DNA of 64,000 bases from an uncultured Eubacteriales bacterium. GTDB lineage: Bacteria > Bacillota > Clostridia > Oscillospirales > Acutalibacteraceae. The stretch covers positions 1-64,000 of the forward strand of contig UQEY01000002.1 in NCBI GenBank assembly GCA_900540235.1, given 5' to 3'. The notes under the pieces are model-generated. The model saw nothing but the letters and a program-made list of their open reading frames with translations. It was not told where the DNA came from and did not search any database. The stretch's first letter is position 1. Each line of letters starts with the position of its first letter. A program made the position numbers and the translations under genes. Positions 7,913-16,489 of the stretch are shown here, in pieces.

Positions 7913-8395
7913 ATGAAAGCAAAAGGTACTGTACATAAATTCGGTGATAATGTTGACACCGATGTAATTATTCCTGCTCGTTATCTTAATAAGAGTGATG
8001 AGGCTTGGCTTGCTTCTCACTGTATGGAAGATATTGACGCTGATTTTGTAAAAAATGTTAAGCCGGGCGATATTATGGTTGCCGAGGCTAACTTTGGTTG
8101 TGGTTCTTCAAGAGAACATGCTCCTATCGCTATTAAAGCTTCGGGCATTTCCTGCGTTATCGCTTCAACTTTTGCCCGCATTTTCTACAGAAATGCTATC
8201 AATATTGGTCTTGCTATCCTTGAATGTGACGAAGCCGCAAAGGATATTAAAGCAGGGGACGAGGTTGAGGTTGATTTTGACAGCGGTGTGATTACAAATT
8301 GCACAACAGGCAAAACTTATAAAGCTCAGCCGTTTCCGCCGTTTATTCAAAATATTATCAAAAACGGTGGCTTAATGAATTCGATTGAAAAGTAG
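7913..8395 (+). CDS. leuD: 3-isopropylmalate dehydratase, small subunit
   Basis: 160 residues, the aconitase swivel domain. The NVDTDVIIPARYLN segment near residue 13 and the loop NFGCGSSREHAPIAI near residue 62 are the signature of LeuD; the latter recognises the substrate's side chain. It forms the heterodimer with LeuC encoded 12 bases upstream, with AAGGAGG before the ATG. leuA, leuB, ilvC and ilvD are not in the window, so the pathway must be completed elsewhere or is partial. Confidence 0.93.
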   Translation: MKAKGTVHKFGDNVDTDVIIPARYLNKSDEAWLASHCMEDIDADFVKNVKPGDIMVAEANFGCGSSREHAPIAIKASGISCVIASTFARIFYRNAINIGLAILECDEAAKDIKAGDEVEVDFDSGVITNCTTGKTYKAQPFPPFIQNIIKNGGLMNSIEK

Positions 8396-8398
8396 TTT

Positions 8399-8439
8399 TA
8401 ACTGTTTTTGCATATCATATAATATTATTAAAACAGTTA
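8399..8439 (+). promoter_or_regulatory. inverted repeat around a -10 box, possible operator
   Basis: A perfect 10-bp inverted repeat (TAACTGTTTT at 8399-8408, AAAACAGTTA at 8430-8439) encloses TATAAT at 8418-8423. The arms are about one helical turn either side of the -10 box, as for a repressor operator. A -35 at the matching distance is poor. It could also be a leuD terminator-like stem, but its 21-base loop argues against that. Confidence 0.45.
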
Positions 8440-8455
8440 TGACGAGGTATTTTTA

Positions 8456-8869
8456 ATGAAATTGTTACTCAATGAAAAAACATTGCGTTTTGTTTGGGGA
8501 GGCAGTGGCGAATATTGGTACTCAAGAGTTGACTCTCAAATTCATTCAAGTGCAGAGCTTGAATGTGAAGATACCGAAGATTTGATGACAAACGGTTTTA
8601 TTCCGTTTTTAACTATTTCCAATGAGGAAGTTATCAGAGCGTATATTAAATTCCTTGATAATAAAAAGGTAAGCGCCGTTCTTGATAAACTTTCAGGCAA
8701 TGAGTATATTGACACTTTTTGGAAATATTTTAACGCTTATTCTTCAATCAGTGAGGGTTTTGACGAGTTCGAGCAAAAATTCGTTCTTGAAAAAGTTGAA
8801 CAGTGGTGCAGTCAAAATGCCGTTGAATACGCAGTAAATTTGGATGATGAAAAAATTATTGATTATTAA
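8456..8869 (+). CDS. uncharacterised acidic protein
   Basis: 137 residues, strongly acidic, no signal peptide and no membrane segment. I do not recognise a domain. The N-terminus (KTLRFVWGGSGEYWYSRVDS) is aromatic-rich, and the C-terminal half is helical in character with several Glu/Phe pairs. GACGAGG lies about 10 bases before the ATG. Its 3' end overlaps the following flavodoxin-like gene by 26 bases, so the two are translated from one message and may act together. The inverted repeat at 8399-8439 sits directly upstream. Codon use resembles the neighbours, so there is no sign of transfer. Confidence 0.65.
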   Translation: MKLLLNEKTLRFVWGGSGEYWYSRVDSQIHSSAELECEDTEDLMTNGFIPFLTISNEEVIRAYIKFLDNKKVSAVLDKLSGNEYIDTFWKYFNAYSSISEGFDEFEQKFVLEKVEQWCSQNAVEYAVNLDDEKIIDY

Positions 8870-9404
8870 GGGCTCGCCTCGTGAGGACGGCATTTGCCAG
8901 GAACTTATTAATCAGGTGCGTAAATATTTTCTCGACTGCGAAATTAAACTTTACGACTCTTATAAGCTTTCTCCCGCACCGTGTACCGACTGTAAATGGT
9001 GCGAATATCACGACGGATGTTCTAATAAAGATTTGGACCTCTTTTTTGAAGATTTTGAGGATGCAGACTATATAGCCGTATTCACTCCGGTTTATAACAA
9101 CTTTTATCCCGCTCCCGTTAAAGCCATTCTTGACAGGTTTCAGCGTTACTATAACGCTCGTTTCAAGCGTGGCTCCAACCCGCCGATTAAAAAGGCAAAA
9201 CGGGTGGGCGTTGTTATCGCAAGCGGCTCTAATGCAAGGCAGTCGGCTGATTTTATGTATAATGCGCTTAAACAGTCGTTTGAACCTCTCGGCAGCACCG
9301 TTTGTGCCCGCTACTATATCCCTAATACCGATATGGGCAGGTATACATTCAATATGACCGAACTTCAAAAATTTGTCCACCAACTCAAAGGTAAAACAGA
9401 ATAA
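8844..9404 (+). CDS. flavodoxin-family NAD(P)H-dependent oxidoreductase
   Basis: 186 residues. The FMN-phosphate loop is KGSPREDGICQ near residue 8, and AVFTPVYNNFYPAPVKAILDRF near residue 75 is the second flavin-contact loop of the NADPH-dependent FMN reductase/iron-sulfur flavoprotein group. A cysteine cluster CTDCKWCEYHDGC (about residues 47-59) resembles the compact cluster of iron-sulfur flavoproteins, so it may bind a [4Fe-4S] centre. It probably moves electrons between a nicotinamide donor and an unknown acceptor. It starts inside the upstream unknown gene, out of frame, with two possible ATG codons (8844, 8847), and ends at a strong terminator. Confidence 0.8.
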   Translation: MMKKLLIIKGSPREDGICQELINQVRKYFLDCEIKLYDSYKLSPAPCTDCKWCEYHDGCSNKDLDLFFEDFEDADYIAVFTPVYNNFYPAPVKAILDRFQRYYNARFKRGSNPPIKKAKRVGVVIASGSNARQSADFMYNALKQSFEPLGSTVCARYYIPNTDMGRYTFNMTELQKFVHQLKGKTE

Positions 9405-9408
9405 TATC

Positions 9409-9439
9409 AAAACGGATGACCTTGCGTTGTCCGTTTTTT
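9409..9439 (+). terminator. rho-independent terminator
   Basis: AAAACGGA (9409-9416) pairs with TCCGTTTT (9430-9437) and runs into T6. It ends the unknown protein/flavodoxin unit and isolates the ruv operon. Confidence 0.8.
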
Positions 9440-9467
9440 GTTATATAAATAATTTATATATTATTTA

Positions 9468-9496
9468 TTGCTTATTAATAATATATATGCTATAAT
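9468..9496 (+). promoter_or_regulatory. sigma-A promoter of the ruv operon
   Basis: TTGCTT (9468-9473), a 17-base spacer and a perfect TATAAT (9491-9496), 28 bases before the ruvC start. No LexA (SOS) box of the CGAAC-N4-GTTCG type was seen around it. Confidence 0.7.
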
Positions 9497-9524
9497 CAAA
9501 TAGATTATGGTGGGGTAGTGTGTT

Positions 9525-10025
9525 ATGATAATTCTCGGAATTGACCCCGGTTATGCGATTGTCGGCTGGGGTGTGCTTGAATACAATATGAATAAGTTTA
9601 GGGTGCTCGGCTACGGCGCAATAACTACCGAAGCGCATACCGATTTTCCTTTAAGGCTTCAAACGATTTATAACGATATGTGTTATCTGTTTGAAAAGTA
9701 TAAGCCTGAAGTTATGAGTATGGAAAAACTTTTTTATAACAACAATGCAAAAACCGTTATTGATGTTGCACAGGCGAGGGGAGTTATTACTCTTTCGGCG
9801 CAAAACTACGGCGTTGATATTTTTGAATATACACCGCTTCAGGTTAAGCAGGCTGTTGTAGGCTACGGCAGAGCGGAGAAAAAGCAGGTGCAGGAAATGA
9901 CGAGGCTTATGCTTGGTCTTTCTAAAATTCCGAAGCCTGATGATACAGCCGATGCGCTTGCTATGGCAATTTGCCACGGTCACTGCTCCGGCTCAATTAT
10001 GGGCAAACTTAATTCGTTAAAATAG
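9525..10025 (+). CDS. ruvC: crossover junction endodeoxyribonuclease RuvC
   Basis: 166 residues. RuvC cuts Holliday junctions symmetrically in recombination repair. The RNase H-like fold starts with MIILGIDPGYAIVGWG (catalytic Asp7), followed by the catalytic Glu in SMEKLFY (about residue 67) and the final Asp pair in KPDDTADALAMAICH (about residues 140-145). All four acidic residues are present. GGTGGGG lies upstream. ruvA and ruvB follow, so the whole RuvABC resolvasome is encoded together. Confidence 0.95.
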   Translation: MIILGIDPGYAIVGWGVLEYNMNKFRVLGYGAITTEAHTDFPLRLQTIYNDMCYLFEKYKPEVMSMEKLFYNNNAKTVIDVAQARGVITLSAQNYGVDIFEYTPLQVKQAVVGYGRAEKKQVQEMTRLMLGLSKIPKPDDTADALAMAICHGHCSGSIMGKLNSLK

Positions 10026-10035
10026 GGTAATTGAT

Positions 10036-10638
10036 ATGATATATAATTTAAAAGGCAAACTTACTGTTTGTGATGTCAATTTTATAGTTGTTGAGTGCGG
10101 CGGTGTCGGCTTTAAGTGCTTTACTACGCTTAATACCGTTAAGCAAATCGGCAAGGTCGGAAGTGAAGTTAATGTGTTCACTCACCTTTCTGTCAGGGAG
10201 GATGCAATGGACCTTTACGCTTTTGCAACTCCTGCCGAGCTTGATTCATTTAAGCTTCTTATAACCGTATCGGGCATAGGTCCAAAGGCTGCCGTTTCGA
10301 TTCTTTCAGAGCTTACTCCCGACCGCCTTGCACTTTGCATTGCTTCGGGTGACGCTAAGTCGATTACTGCGGCGCAGGGTGTCGGCAAAAAAACGGCTGA
10401 AAGAGTTGTGCTCGAACTTAAAGATAAAATGAACGGCATTGTGTCAGAGAGCGTTTCGTCTTCGGTTAATAACGCTTCAAGCGTTGAGTCTTCGTCGGCA
10501 AGTGAAGCCGTTGCAGCTTTGGTTGCGCTCGGCTATTCTCAGTCGGACGCCGCTGTTGTTGTCGGCTCTCTTGATAAGTCAATGAGTGTTGATGAAATGA
10601 TTAGGCACGGTTTAAAGCAACTTGCCAAAAATTTGTAA
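10036..10638 (+). CDS. ruvA: Holliday junction DNA helicase subunit RuvA
   Basis: 200 residues. RuvA binds four-way junctions as a tetramer and loads the RuvB motor. An OB-fold occupies about residues 1-65; two helix-hairpin-helix motifs follow (SGIGPKAAVSIL near residue 77 and AQGVGKKTAERVVLELKDK near residue 113); a flexible Ser-rich linker (about residues 135-155) leads to the C-terminal three-helix domain that contacts RuvB (EAVAALVALGYSQSDA). The order and length are normal. It begins 10 bases after ruvC. Confidence 0.94.
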   Translation: MIYNLKGKLTVCDVNFIVVECGGVGFKCFTTLNTVKQIGKVGSEVNVFTHLSVREDAMDLYAFATPAELDSFKLLITVSGIGPKAAVSILSELTPDRLALCIASGDAKSITAAQGVGKKTAERVVLELKDKMNGIVSESVSSSVNNASSVESSSASEAVAALVALGYSQSDAAVVVGSLDKSMSVDEMIRHGLKQLAKNL

Positions 10639-10652
10639 GGAGGTAATCTTTT

Positions 10653-11687
10653 ATGCAGGAAACTGAAATGGATTTTGAAAGCAGAATAGTTACCTCTGAT
10701 TTTACACCGGAGGATAACGATATTGAAAATTCGTTAAGACCTAAGGTGCTTGACGATTATATCGGTCAGGATAAAGTTAAGGAAAATCTTTCAATTTATA
10801 TTCAAGCCGCAAGGGGCAGGGGTGAGGCTCTTGACCATGTTCTTTTGTATGGTCCTCCGGGTCTTGGTAAAACTACTCTTGCCGGCATTATCGCTAATGA
10901 AATGGGCGTTAACTTTAGGGTCACAAGCGGCCCTGCGATTGAAAAACAGGGTGACTTGGCAGCTCTTTTGACTAATCTTCAAGAGGGCGATGTCCTCTTT
11001 ATTGATGAAATTCACCGTTTGAACCGTCAGGTTGAAGAAGTGCTTTACCCTGCTATGGAGGACGGCGCACTCGATATCATTATCGGCAAAGGTCCTTCGG
11101 CAAGGTCAATCAGGCTTGATTTGCCGCATTTTACCTTGATTGGCGCTACTACCCGTGCAGGTCAGCTTTCGGCTCCGCTTCGTGATAGGTTCGGCGTAAT
11201 TTTCAGGCTTGAAATGTATTCAAACGAGCAACTTGCTTCTATCGTTAAGCGAAGTGCTCAAATTCTTGATATCCCTGTTGATGAAAAAGGTGCTATGGAA
11301 ATTGCTTCCCGTTCAAGGGGTACGCCGAGAATTGCAAACAGGCTTTTAAAGCGCAGCCGTGACTTTGCTCAGGTTAAGTATGACGGTATAATAAGCAGGG
11401 AAGCTGCTGTTGATGCGCTTGAAAGAATGGAAATTGACGAGCTCGGTCTTGACAATATTGACAGAGTTTTGCTTAAAACAATGATTAAAAATTATAACGG
11501 CGGTCCGGTCGGTCTTGACACTATTGCGGCGGCAATCGGTGAGGAATCGGTTACTATTGAAGATGTTTATGAGCCGTATCTTATGCAGATAGGCTTTCTT
11601 TCAAGAACGCCGAGAGGCAGATGTGCAACCGCACTTGCATATAAGCATTTGGGTATTGAACAACCCGGTCAGCAAACTTTAATTTAA
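10653..11687 (+). CDS. ruvB: Holliday junction branch-migration ATPase RuvB
   Basis: 344 residues. A hexameric AAA+ motor that drives branch migration with RuvA. Walker A GPPGLGKT is at residues 67-74, Walker B LFIDEIHR near residue 114, sensor 1 LIGATTRAG near residue 160, the Arg finger region PLRDRFG near residue 175, and a C-terminal winged helix ends in TPRGRCATALAYKHLG. AAGGAGG precedes the ATG, 14 bases after ruvA. Nothing unusual is seen. Confidence 0.96.
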   Translation: MQETEMDFESRIVTSDFTPEDNDIENSLRPKVLDDYIGQDKVKENLSIYIQAARGRGEALDHVLLYGPPGLGKTTLAGIIANEMGVNFRVTSGPAIEKQGDLAALLTNLQEGDVLFIDEIHRLNRQVEEVLYPAMEDGALDIIIGKGPSARSIRLDLPHFTLIGATTRAGQLSAPLRDRFGVIFRLEMYSNEQLASIVKRSAQILDIPVDEKGAMEIASRSRGTPRIANRLLKRSRDFAQVKYDGIISREAAVDALERMEIDELGLDNIDRVLLKTMIKNYNGGPVGLDTIAAAIGEESVTIEDVYEPYLMQIGFLSRTPRGRCATALAYKHLGIEQPGQQTLI

Positions 11688-11721
11688 TAAATTTAACTTT
11701 TTTTGGAAATGAGGAACTGTT

Positions 11722-13074
11722 ATGGGCAGATTATTTGGTACAGACGGTGTCAGAGGTGTTGCAAATGTTGATTTGACAAGTGAGCTTGCACTTCAAATCG
11801 GCAGGGCTTCTGCTATGGTTTTGCTTAAAGAAAGTAAATCGGCTAAGCCGACTGTTCTTATCGGCAAAGATACAAGAGCGTCTGGCGATATGCTTGAGGC
11901 GGCACTCACTGCAGGTCTTTGCTCCGTCGGTTGCAATGTGCTTTCCGTCGGCATTGTTCCTACCCCGGCGGTAGCTTTTTTGGTGGAAAAGTACGGTTGC
12001 GAGGCAGGTATTATGATTTCGGCTTCTCACAACCCTTGTGAATATAACGGCATTAAAATTTTTCAGGGTAACGGTTATAAACTTGATGACAGCTTGGAAA
12101 ATGAAATTGAGGCTATCATCCTTGATAATGCAGAGGAAATACCTACCTTAACCGGCGGTGATGTCGGCAACAGGCTTTATTGCAAAACTGCTGTTAAAGA
12201 TTATGTTGACCATGTTGTTTCAACTGCAAGCGTAAGGTTTGACGGAATGTCAATAGCTCTTGACTGCGCCAACGGCAGTGCAAGCGTTTGTGCTAAGGAA
12301 ATATTTACTTCCCTCGGCGCTAAGTGCCTTATGCTTTCAGACACTCCCGACGGTACAAATATCAACTATAATTGCGGCTCAACTCACCCTGAAGAACTTA
12401 TGAATTTTGTTAAAAACGCTTCACTTGACCTCGGTCTTGCGTTTGACGGTGATGCCGACAGAATGCTTGCGGTTGATGAAAACGGCGAACTCGTTGACGG
12501 CGACAAAGTTATTGCAATTTGTTCAAAGCGAATGAAAGATGAGGGCAAGCTTGCAAAAAATACTGCCGTTGTTACAGTAATGAGTAATATGGGCTTTTTC
12601 AAATTTTGCGAAGAAAATGACATTTCTTGTGCCAAAACTGCCGTGGGTGACAGATATGTTCTTGAAAGAATGTTAAAAGACGGTTATAATATCGGCGGTG
12701 AACAGAGCGGCCATGTTATCTTCCTTGATTTTGCCACTACCGGCGACGGTGAACTTTCCGGTGTTCAGCTTATTGAAACCGTAGTTAAATCGGGTAAAAA
12801 GCTTTCGGAAATTGCAAAAATTATGAAAGTTTATCCGCAGGTGCTTATTAATGTTAAAGTTACACCCGAGGGTAAGCAGAAATATAATAATGATGAATAT
12901 ATCATTTCCGCTGTTCAGCAGGCTGAAATGGAATTGATGGGCGAGGGCAGGGTTCTTGTTCGTGTAAGCGGAACAGAACCGTTAATTCGTGTTATGCTCG
13001 AGGGCAGTGATATAGACCAAATAACAAAACTCGGTAACAAAATTGCCGATGTAGTCAAAGAAAGATTATCATAA
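11722..13074 (+). CDS. glmM: phosphoglucosamine mutase
   Basis: 450 residues. GlmM converts glucosamine-6-phosphate to glucosamine-1-phosphate for UDP-GlcNAc and peptidoglycan synthesis. The N-terminal LFGTDGVRGVAN is diagnostic; the phosphoserine loop ISASHNP places the active serine at residue 102; the metal loop AFDGDADRML lies near residue 240; the sugar-binding GGEQSGHVIF lies near residue 325; and the phosphate loop VRVSGTEPLIRVM is near the C-terminus. It follows ruvB by 34 bases and may share its transcript. Confidence 0.95.
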   Translation: MGRLFGTDGVRGVANVDLTSELALQIGRASAMVLLKESKSAKPTVLIGKDTRASGDMLEAALTAGLCSVGCNVLSVGIVPTPAVAFLVEKYGCEAGIMISASHNPCEYNGIKIFQGNGYKLDDSLENEIEAIILDNAEEIPTLTGGDVGNRLYCKTAVKDYVDHVVSTASVRFDGMSIALDCANGSASVCAKEIFTSLGAKCLMLSDTPDGTNINYNCGSTHPEELMNFVKNASLDLGLAFDGDADRMLAVDENGELVDGDKVIAICSKRMKDEGKLAKNTAVVTVMSNMGFFKFCEENDISCAKTAVGDRYVLERMLKDGYNIGGEQSGHVIFLDFATTGDGELSGVQLIETVVKSGKKLSEIAKIMKVYPQVLINVKVTPEGKQKYNNDEYIISAVQQAEMELMGEGRVLVRVSGTEPLIRVMLEGSDIDQITKLGNKIADVVKERLS

Positions 13075-13086
13075 AGGAATTATATT

Positions 13087-13956
13087 ATGAGATATACAAC
13101 CGATTGGGAAGATTATGAACTTATAGACTGCACAAGCGGATATAAGCTTGAAAGATGGACGAGGGAAATTCTCGTCAGACCTGACCCACAGGTTATATGG
13201 AAAAGCAAAAAGGAAAATAAGTATTGGTTTCAACCTGACGCTACATATGTTCGCTCCCGTACAGGCGGCGGCAGATGGAAGGTTCATTCAAATATTCCGG
13301 CTTGCTGGCAGGTAAGATATAAAGATTTAACCTTTAATGTTAAAACTATGGGCTTTAAGCATACAGGTATTTTTCCCGAACAGGCTGTTAATTGGGACTT
13401 TACCCGTCAGGTTATAAAGGAAAGCGGCAGAAAAAATGTCAAAGTTCTTAACCTTTTTGCTTACACGGGCGGCGCTACCGTTGCTTGCTTAAAAGAGGGT
13501 GCGTCGGTAGTTCATGTTGACGCTTCCCGTGGTATGGTAATGTGGGCAAAGGAAAATGCTGAGGCTTCCGGTGTTAAAAACAGCGATGTAAGATGGATAG
13601 TTGACGACTGTATTAAGTTTGTTCAGCGTGAAATAAGAAGGGGCAATAAGTACGATATTATCATTCTTGACCCGCCAAGTTACGGCCGTGGACCAAAGGG
13701 CGAAATTTGGCATTTGGAGGACAGTATATACGATTTTGTAAAGCTTATTTCAGAGGTTCTTTCCGATGAGCCGCTTATGGTTCTTCTCAATTCTTACACT
13801 ACCGGTCTTTCGGCTTCCGTAATGAAATATATACTTGACGATGTTATTACTAAAACAAGGGGCGGCAAAGTTGAAGCGGATGAAATCGGTCTTCCGGTTT
13901 CGTCAAACGGTCAAATTCTACCGTGCGGTTCTTCAGCAATTTGGATGTTAAAATAA
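13087..13956 (+). CDS. class I SAM-dependent RNA methyltransferase (RlmI-like core)
   Basis: 289 residues. The SAM-binding motif I is VLNLFAYTGGATVACL (near residue 123) with the acidic motif II VVHVDASRGMVMWAKENA. Motif IV is IILDPPSYGRGPKGEIWHLE, the DPP(S) form seen in RlmI/RlmL-type rRNA methyltransferases. The protein lacks the N-terminal PUA domain of full RlmI and instead has a Trp/Arg-rich N-terminal segment, as in the shorter Firmicutes homologues. The target nucleotide cannot be read from sequence. Its stop codon overlaps the ecfA1 start by one base (TAATG), so translation is coupled to the ECF operon. Confidence 0.82.
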   Translation: MRYTTDWEDYELIDCTSGYKLERWTREILVRPDPQVIWKSKKENKYWFQPDATYVRSRTGGGRWKVHSNIPACWQVRYKDLTFNVKTMGFKHTGIFPEQAVNWDFTRQVIKESGRKNVKVLNLFAYTGGATVACLKEGASVVHVDASRGMVMWAKENAEASGVKNSDVRWIVDDCIKFVQREIRRGNKYDIIILDPPSYGRGPKGEIWHLEDSIYDFVKLISEVLSDEPLMVLLNSYTTGLSASVMKYILDDVITKTRGGKVEADEIGLPVSSNGQILPCGSSAIWMLK

Positions 13957-14807
13957 TGAACTTAATTGAATTTAAAAATGTAGACTTTTCTTATGTAATT
14001 GACGATGACGAGGAAAACAAAACAGTTGTTGATGTACTTAAAGATTTTAACTTGACTGTTGAAAAAGGCTCGTTTGTAGCGGTTTTGGGTCATAACGGCT
14101 CGGGTAAGTCAACCGTTGCAAAGCTTATTAACGGTATCAATATTGCTCAAAAGGGCGAAATTTTTGTTGACGGTCAAAAGGTTGTTGACGACGATACGAT
14201 TTTTGATATAAGGCGCAAGGTCGGTATGGTTTTCCAAAACCCCGATAATCAAATTGTTTCATCAATAGTTGAGGAAGATGTTGCTTTCGGCGTTGAAAAT
14301 CTCGGCATTGAACCTGTTGAAATACGGACTCGTGTTGACAATGCGCTTAAAACGGTAGGTATGTACGAGTATAAGGATAAAGCGCCCAACAAGCTTTCGG
14401 GCGGTCAAAAGCAGAGGGTTGCCGTTGCAGGTATAATTGCAATGAAACCTATGTGTATCGTTCTTGACGAGCCTACAGCTATGCTTGACCCGAGCGGCAG
14501 AAGAGAAGTGCTTTCAACCATTAAGAAACTAAATAAAGAAGAAGGTATAACAATCGTTCTTATCACTCACTATATGGATGAAGCGGTTCAGGCTGACAGG
14601 GTAGTTGTAATTGACAACGGTGAGGTTAAGATGGACGATAAACCAGAAAATGTATTTTGCAAAGTTGACGAGGTTAAGGCGCTCGGTCTTGATGTTCCTC
14701 AGTCAACAGAACTTGTTTATCGCTTGAATTTAAAGAGCGAACGCACAGTTTTAAATGCGGATGACTGTGTAAATTTATTAAAGCAAACCTTGGAGGCAAA
14801 AAAATAA
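13956..14807 (+). CDS. ecfA1: ECF transporter ATPase subunit A1
   Basis: 283 residues. First of the two ATPases of the shared (group II) ECF module that powers several vitamin-specific S components. Walker A GHNGSGKST at residues 45-53, Q-loop in MVFQNPDNQIVSS, signature LSGGQKQRVAVAG, Walker B CIVLDEPTAML and switch His in LITHYMDEA. I use the ATG at 13956, which shares a base with the preceding stop codon; the longer frame starts inside the methyltransferase gene. ecfA2, ecfT and truA follow without gaps, the usual Firmicutes order. Confidence 0.94.
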   Translation: MNLIEFKNVDFSYVIDDDEENKTVVDVLKDFNLTVEKGSFVAVLGHNGSGKSTVAKLINGINIAQKGEIFVDGQKVVDDDTIFDIRRKVGMVFQNPDNQIVSSIVEEDVAFGVENLGIEPVEIRTRVDNALKTVGMYEYKDKAPNKLSGGQKQRVAVAGIIAMKPMCIVLDEPTAMLDPSGRREVLSTIKKLNKEEGITIVLITHYMDEAVQADRVVVIDNGEVKMDDKPENVFCKVDEVKALGLDVPQSTELVYRLNLKSERTVLNADDCVNLLKQTLEAKK

Positions 14808-15680
14808 ATGGCGTATCTTGTCTGTGAAAATCTTGAATATCTTTATAGCGTCGGTACACCGTTTGAAACTCACGCTCTTAACAAAGTCAATCTTGAAATT
14901 GAGCAGGGCGACCTTATCGGAATTATCGGTCATACGGGTTCGGGTAAGTCAACTCTTATTCAGCATTTAAACGGTCTTTTAGAGCCTCACGCAGGCAAAG
15001 TTTTCCTTGACGGAAAAGATATTTGGACTAAAGAAAATAAAAAAAATATCAGGCAGGTTCGTTTTGCGGTTGGCTTGTGTTTTCAGTATCCGGAATATCA
15101 AATTTTTGAAGAGGATGTATATAAAGAAATAGCTTTCGGACCAAAACAAATGGGTCTTGACGAAGCTGAAATAGATAAAAGAATAAAAAGAAGTATGGAG
15201 TTTGTCGGTCTTGACTTCGACAAATATTCAAAAAAATCACCGTTTGACTTGTCCGGCGGTCAAAAAAGGAGAGTCGCAATCGCTTCGATTATTGCAATGG
15301 AGCCCAATGTGCTCATCCTTGACGAGCCTTGCGCAGGTCTTGACCCAAAGGGCCGTGATGTAATTTTAAATCTTATAAAAACATATCAGGAAAAGATGGG
15401 TAATACCGTTTTGTTTGTTTCTCATTCTATGGAGGATGTTGCAAAGCTTTGCAAAAAAGTTGTTGTTATGAATAATGGCGAAGTTGCTTTTTGCGGCAGT
15501 GTCGATGATGTTTATTCCCACGGCGAGCAACTGAAAAAAATGGGTCTTAATGTGCCGGAAATTACCGATATTTTCTTAAAGCTTAAAGCGTCGGGTATAG
15601 ACTGCAAAACAAATATTTATACTGTTGAGCAGGCTGTGGAAGAATGGCACAGGCTTTTGAAGGAGGGAAATAATCAATGA
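14808..15680 (+). CDS. ecfA2: ECF transporter ATPase subunit A2
   Basis: 290 residues. Walker A GHTGSGKST at residues 41-49, Q-loop LCFQYPEYQIF, signature LSGGQKRRVAIAS, Walker B VLILDEPCAGLDPKG and switch His in FVSHSMEDV. It heterodimerises with EcfA1 on the inner face of the membrane. Its ATG directly follows the ecfA1 stop codon, and its own stop overlaps the ecfT start (ATGA). A coupling helix-type C-terminal extension (about residues 240-290) is typical. Confidence 0.94.
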   Translation: MAYLVCENLEYLYSVGTPFETHALNKVNLEIEQGDLIGIIGHTGSGKSTLIQHLNGLLEPHAGKVFLDGKDIWTKENKKNIRQVRFAVGLCFQYPEYQIFEEDVYKEIAFGPKQMGLDEAEIDKRIKRSMEFVGLDFDKYSKKSPFDLSGGQKRRVAIASIIAMEPNVLILDEPCAGLDPKGRDVILNLIKTYQEKMGNTVLFVSHSMEDVAKLCKKVVVMNNGEVAFCGSVDDVYSHGEQLKKMGLNVPEITDIFLKLKASGIDCKTNIYTVEQAVEEWHRLLKEGNNQ

Positions 15681-16489
15681 TTACCGATATCACAATAGGT
15701 CAATATTTCCCGGGCAATTCGCTTGTGCACAAGATGGACGCAAGAATGAAAATTATTCTTACCGTTGCTCTTATTGTTGCAATTTTTATATGCAAAACTT
15801 TGCCGTCTTTGGCAGTTATCGTTTTGGCTTCAATCGCTCTTGTGCTTGTGTCTAAAATACCGCTTAAAACCGTTTATAAAAGCATTAAGCCCCTCGGTAT
15901 TATTATTCTTTTTACCGCCATACTTAATCTTTTTTACGGCAAGGGTGAGCCGCTTATTCAAATTTGGAAGCTTAAAATTACCGAAGCGGGTATAATGACT
16001 GCCGTATTTATGGCAATACGAATTATATCTCTTGTTGTTATAAGTTCACTTTTAACTTATACCACTTCTCCAAATGAGCTTACCGATGCACTTGAAAGGC
16101 TTATGAAGCCGCTTAAAGTATTTAAAATTGATGTTCATTCAATTTCTATGACTATGACTATTGCATTAAGGTTTATTCCAACCTTGATTGAAGAAATAGA
16201 TAAAATTATGTCGGCTCAAAAATCTCGTGGCGCCGATATGGAATCGGGCGGAATTATCCACAGGGCAAAGGCTCTCGTTCCCGTTCTCATTCCTCTTTTT
16301 ATATCGGCTTTCAGGCGAGCAAATGAGCTTGCATACGCAATGGAGTGCCGTTGTTATCGTGGCGGCGAGGGCAGAACCAAGATGAAAGTTATGAAGTTTT
16401 CCTCAAGAGATTATATTTCTCTTGTTGTGGTAATACTTTTTATTGCTCTTTTGGTTTCATTCAATTTTATATTTAAAAAAGTTATATGA
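15677..16489 (+). CDS. ecfT: ECF transporter transmembrane subunit T
   Basis: 270 residues with about five to six hydrophobic helices. It is the membrane scaffold between the ATPases and exchangeable S components. The two Arg-containing coupling motifs are visible near SAQKSRGADME (about residue 178) and AMECRCYRGGEGRT (about residue 220). No S component lies beside it, consistent with a shared module that serves S proteins encoded elsewhere. It overlaps both neighbours by 4 bases (ATGA), so the operon is tightly coupled. A second, dedicated ECF transporter is encoded at 47.2-50.2 kb. Confidence 0.93.
   Translation: MITDITIGQYFPGNSLVHKMDARMKIILTVALIVAIFICKTLPSLAVIVLASIALVLVSKIPLKTVYKSIKPLGIIILFTAILNLFYGKGEPLIQIWKLKITEAGIMTAVFMAIRIISLVVISSLLTYTTSPNELTDALERLMKPLKVFKIDVHSISMTMTIALRFIPTLIEEIDKIMSAQKSRGADMESGGIIHRAKALVPVLIPLFISAFRRANELAYAMECRCYRGGEGRTKMKVMKFSSRDYISLVVVILFIALLVSFNFIFKKVI

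Noticed and set aside
8856..9410. 184-codon open frame antisense to the flavodoxin-like gene
   Set aside because: Mirror of a clear coding gene; no ribosome site and no recognisable domain.
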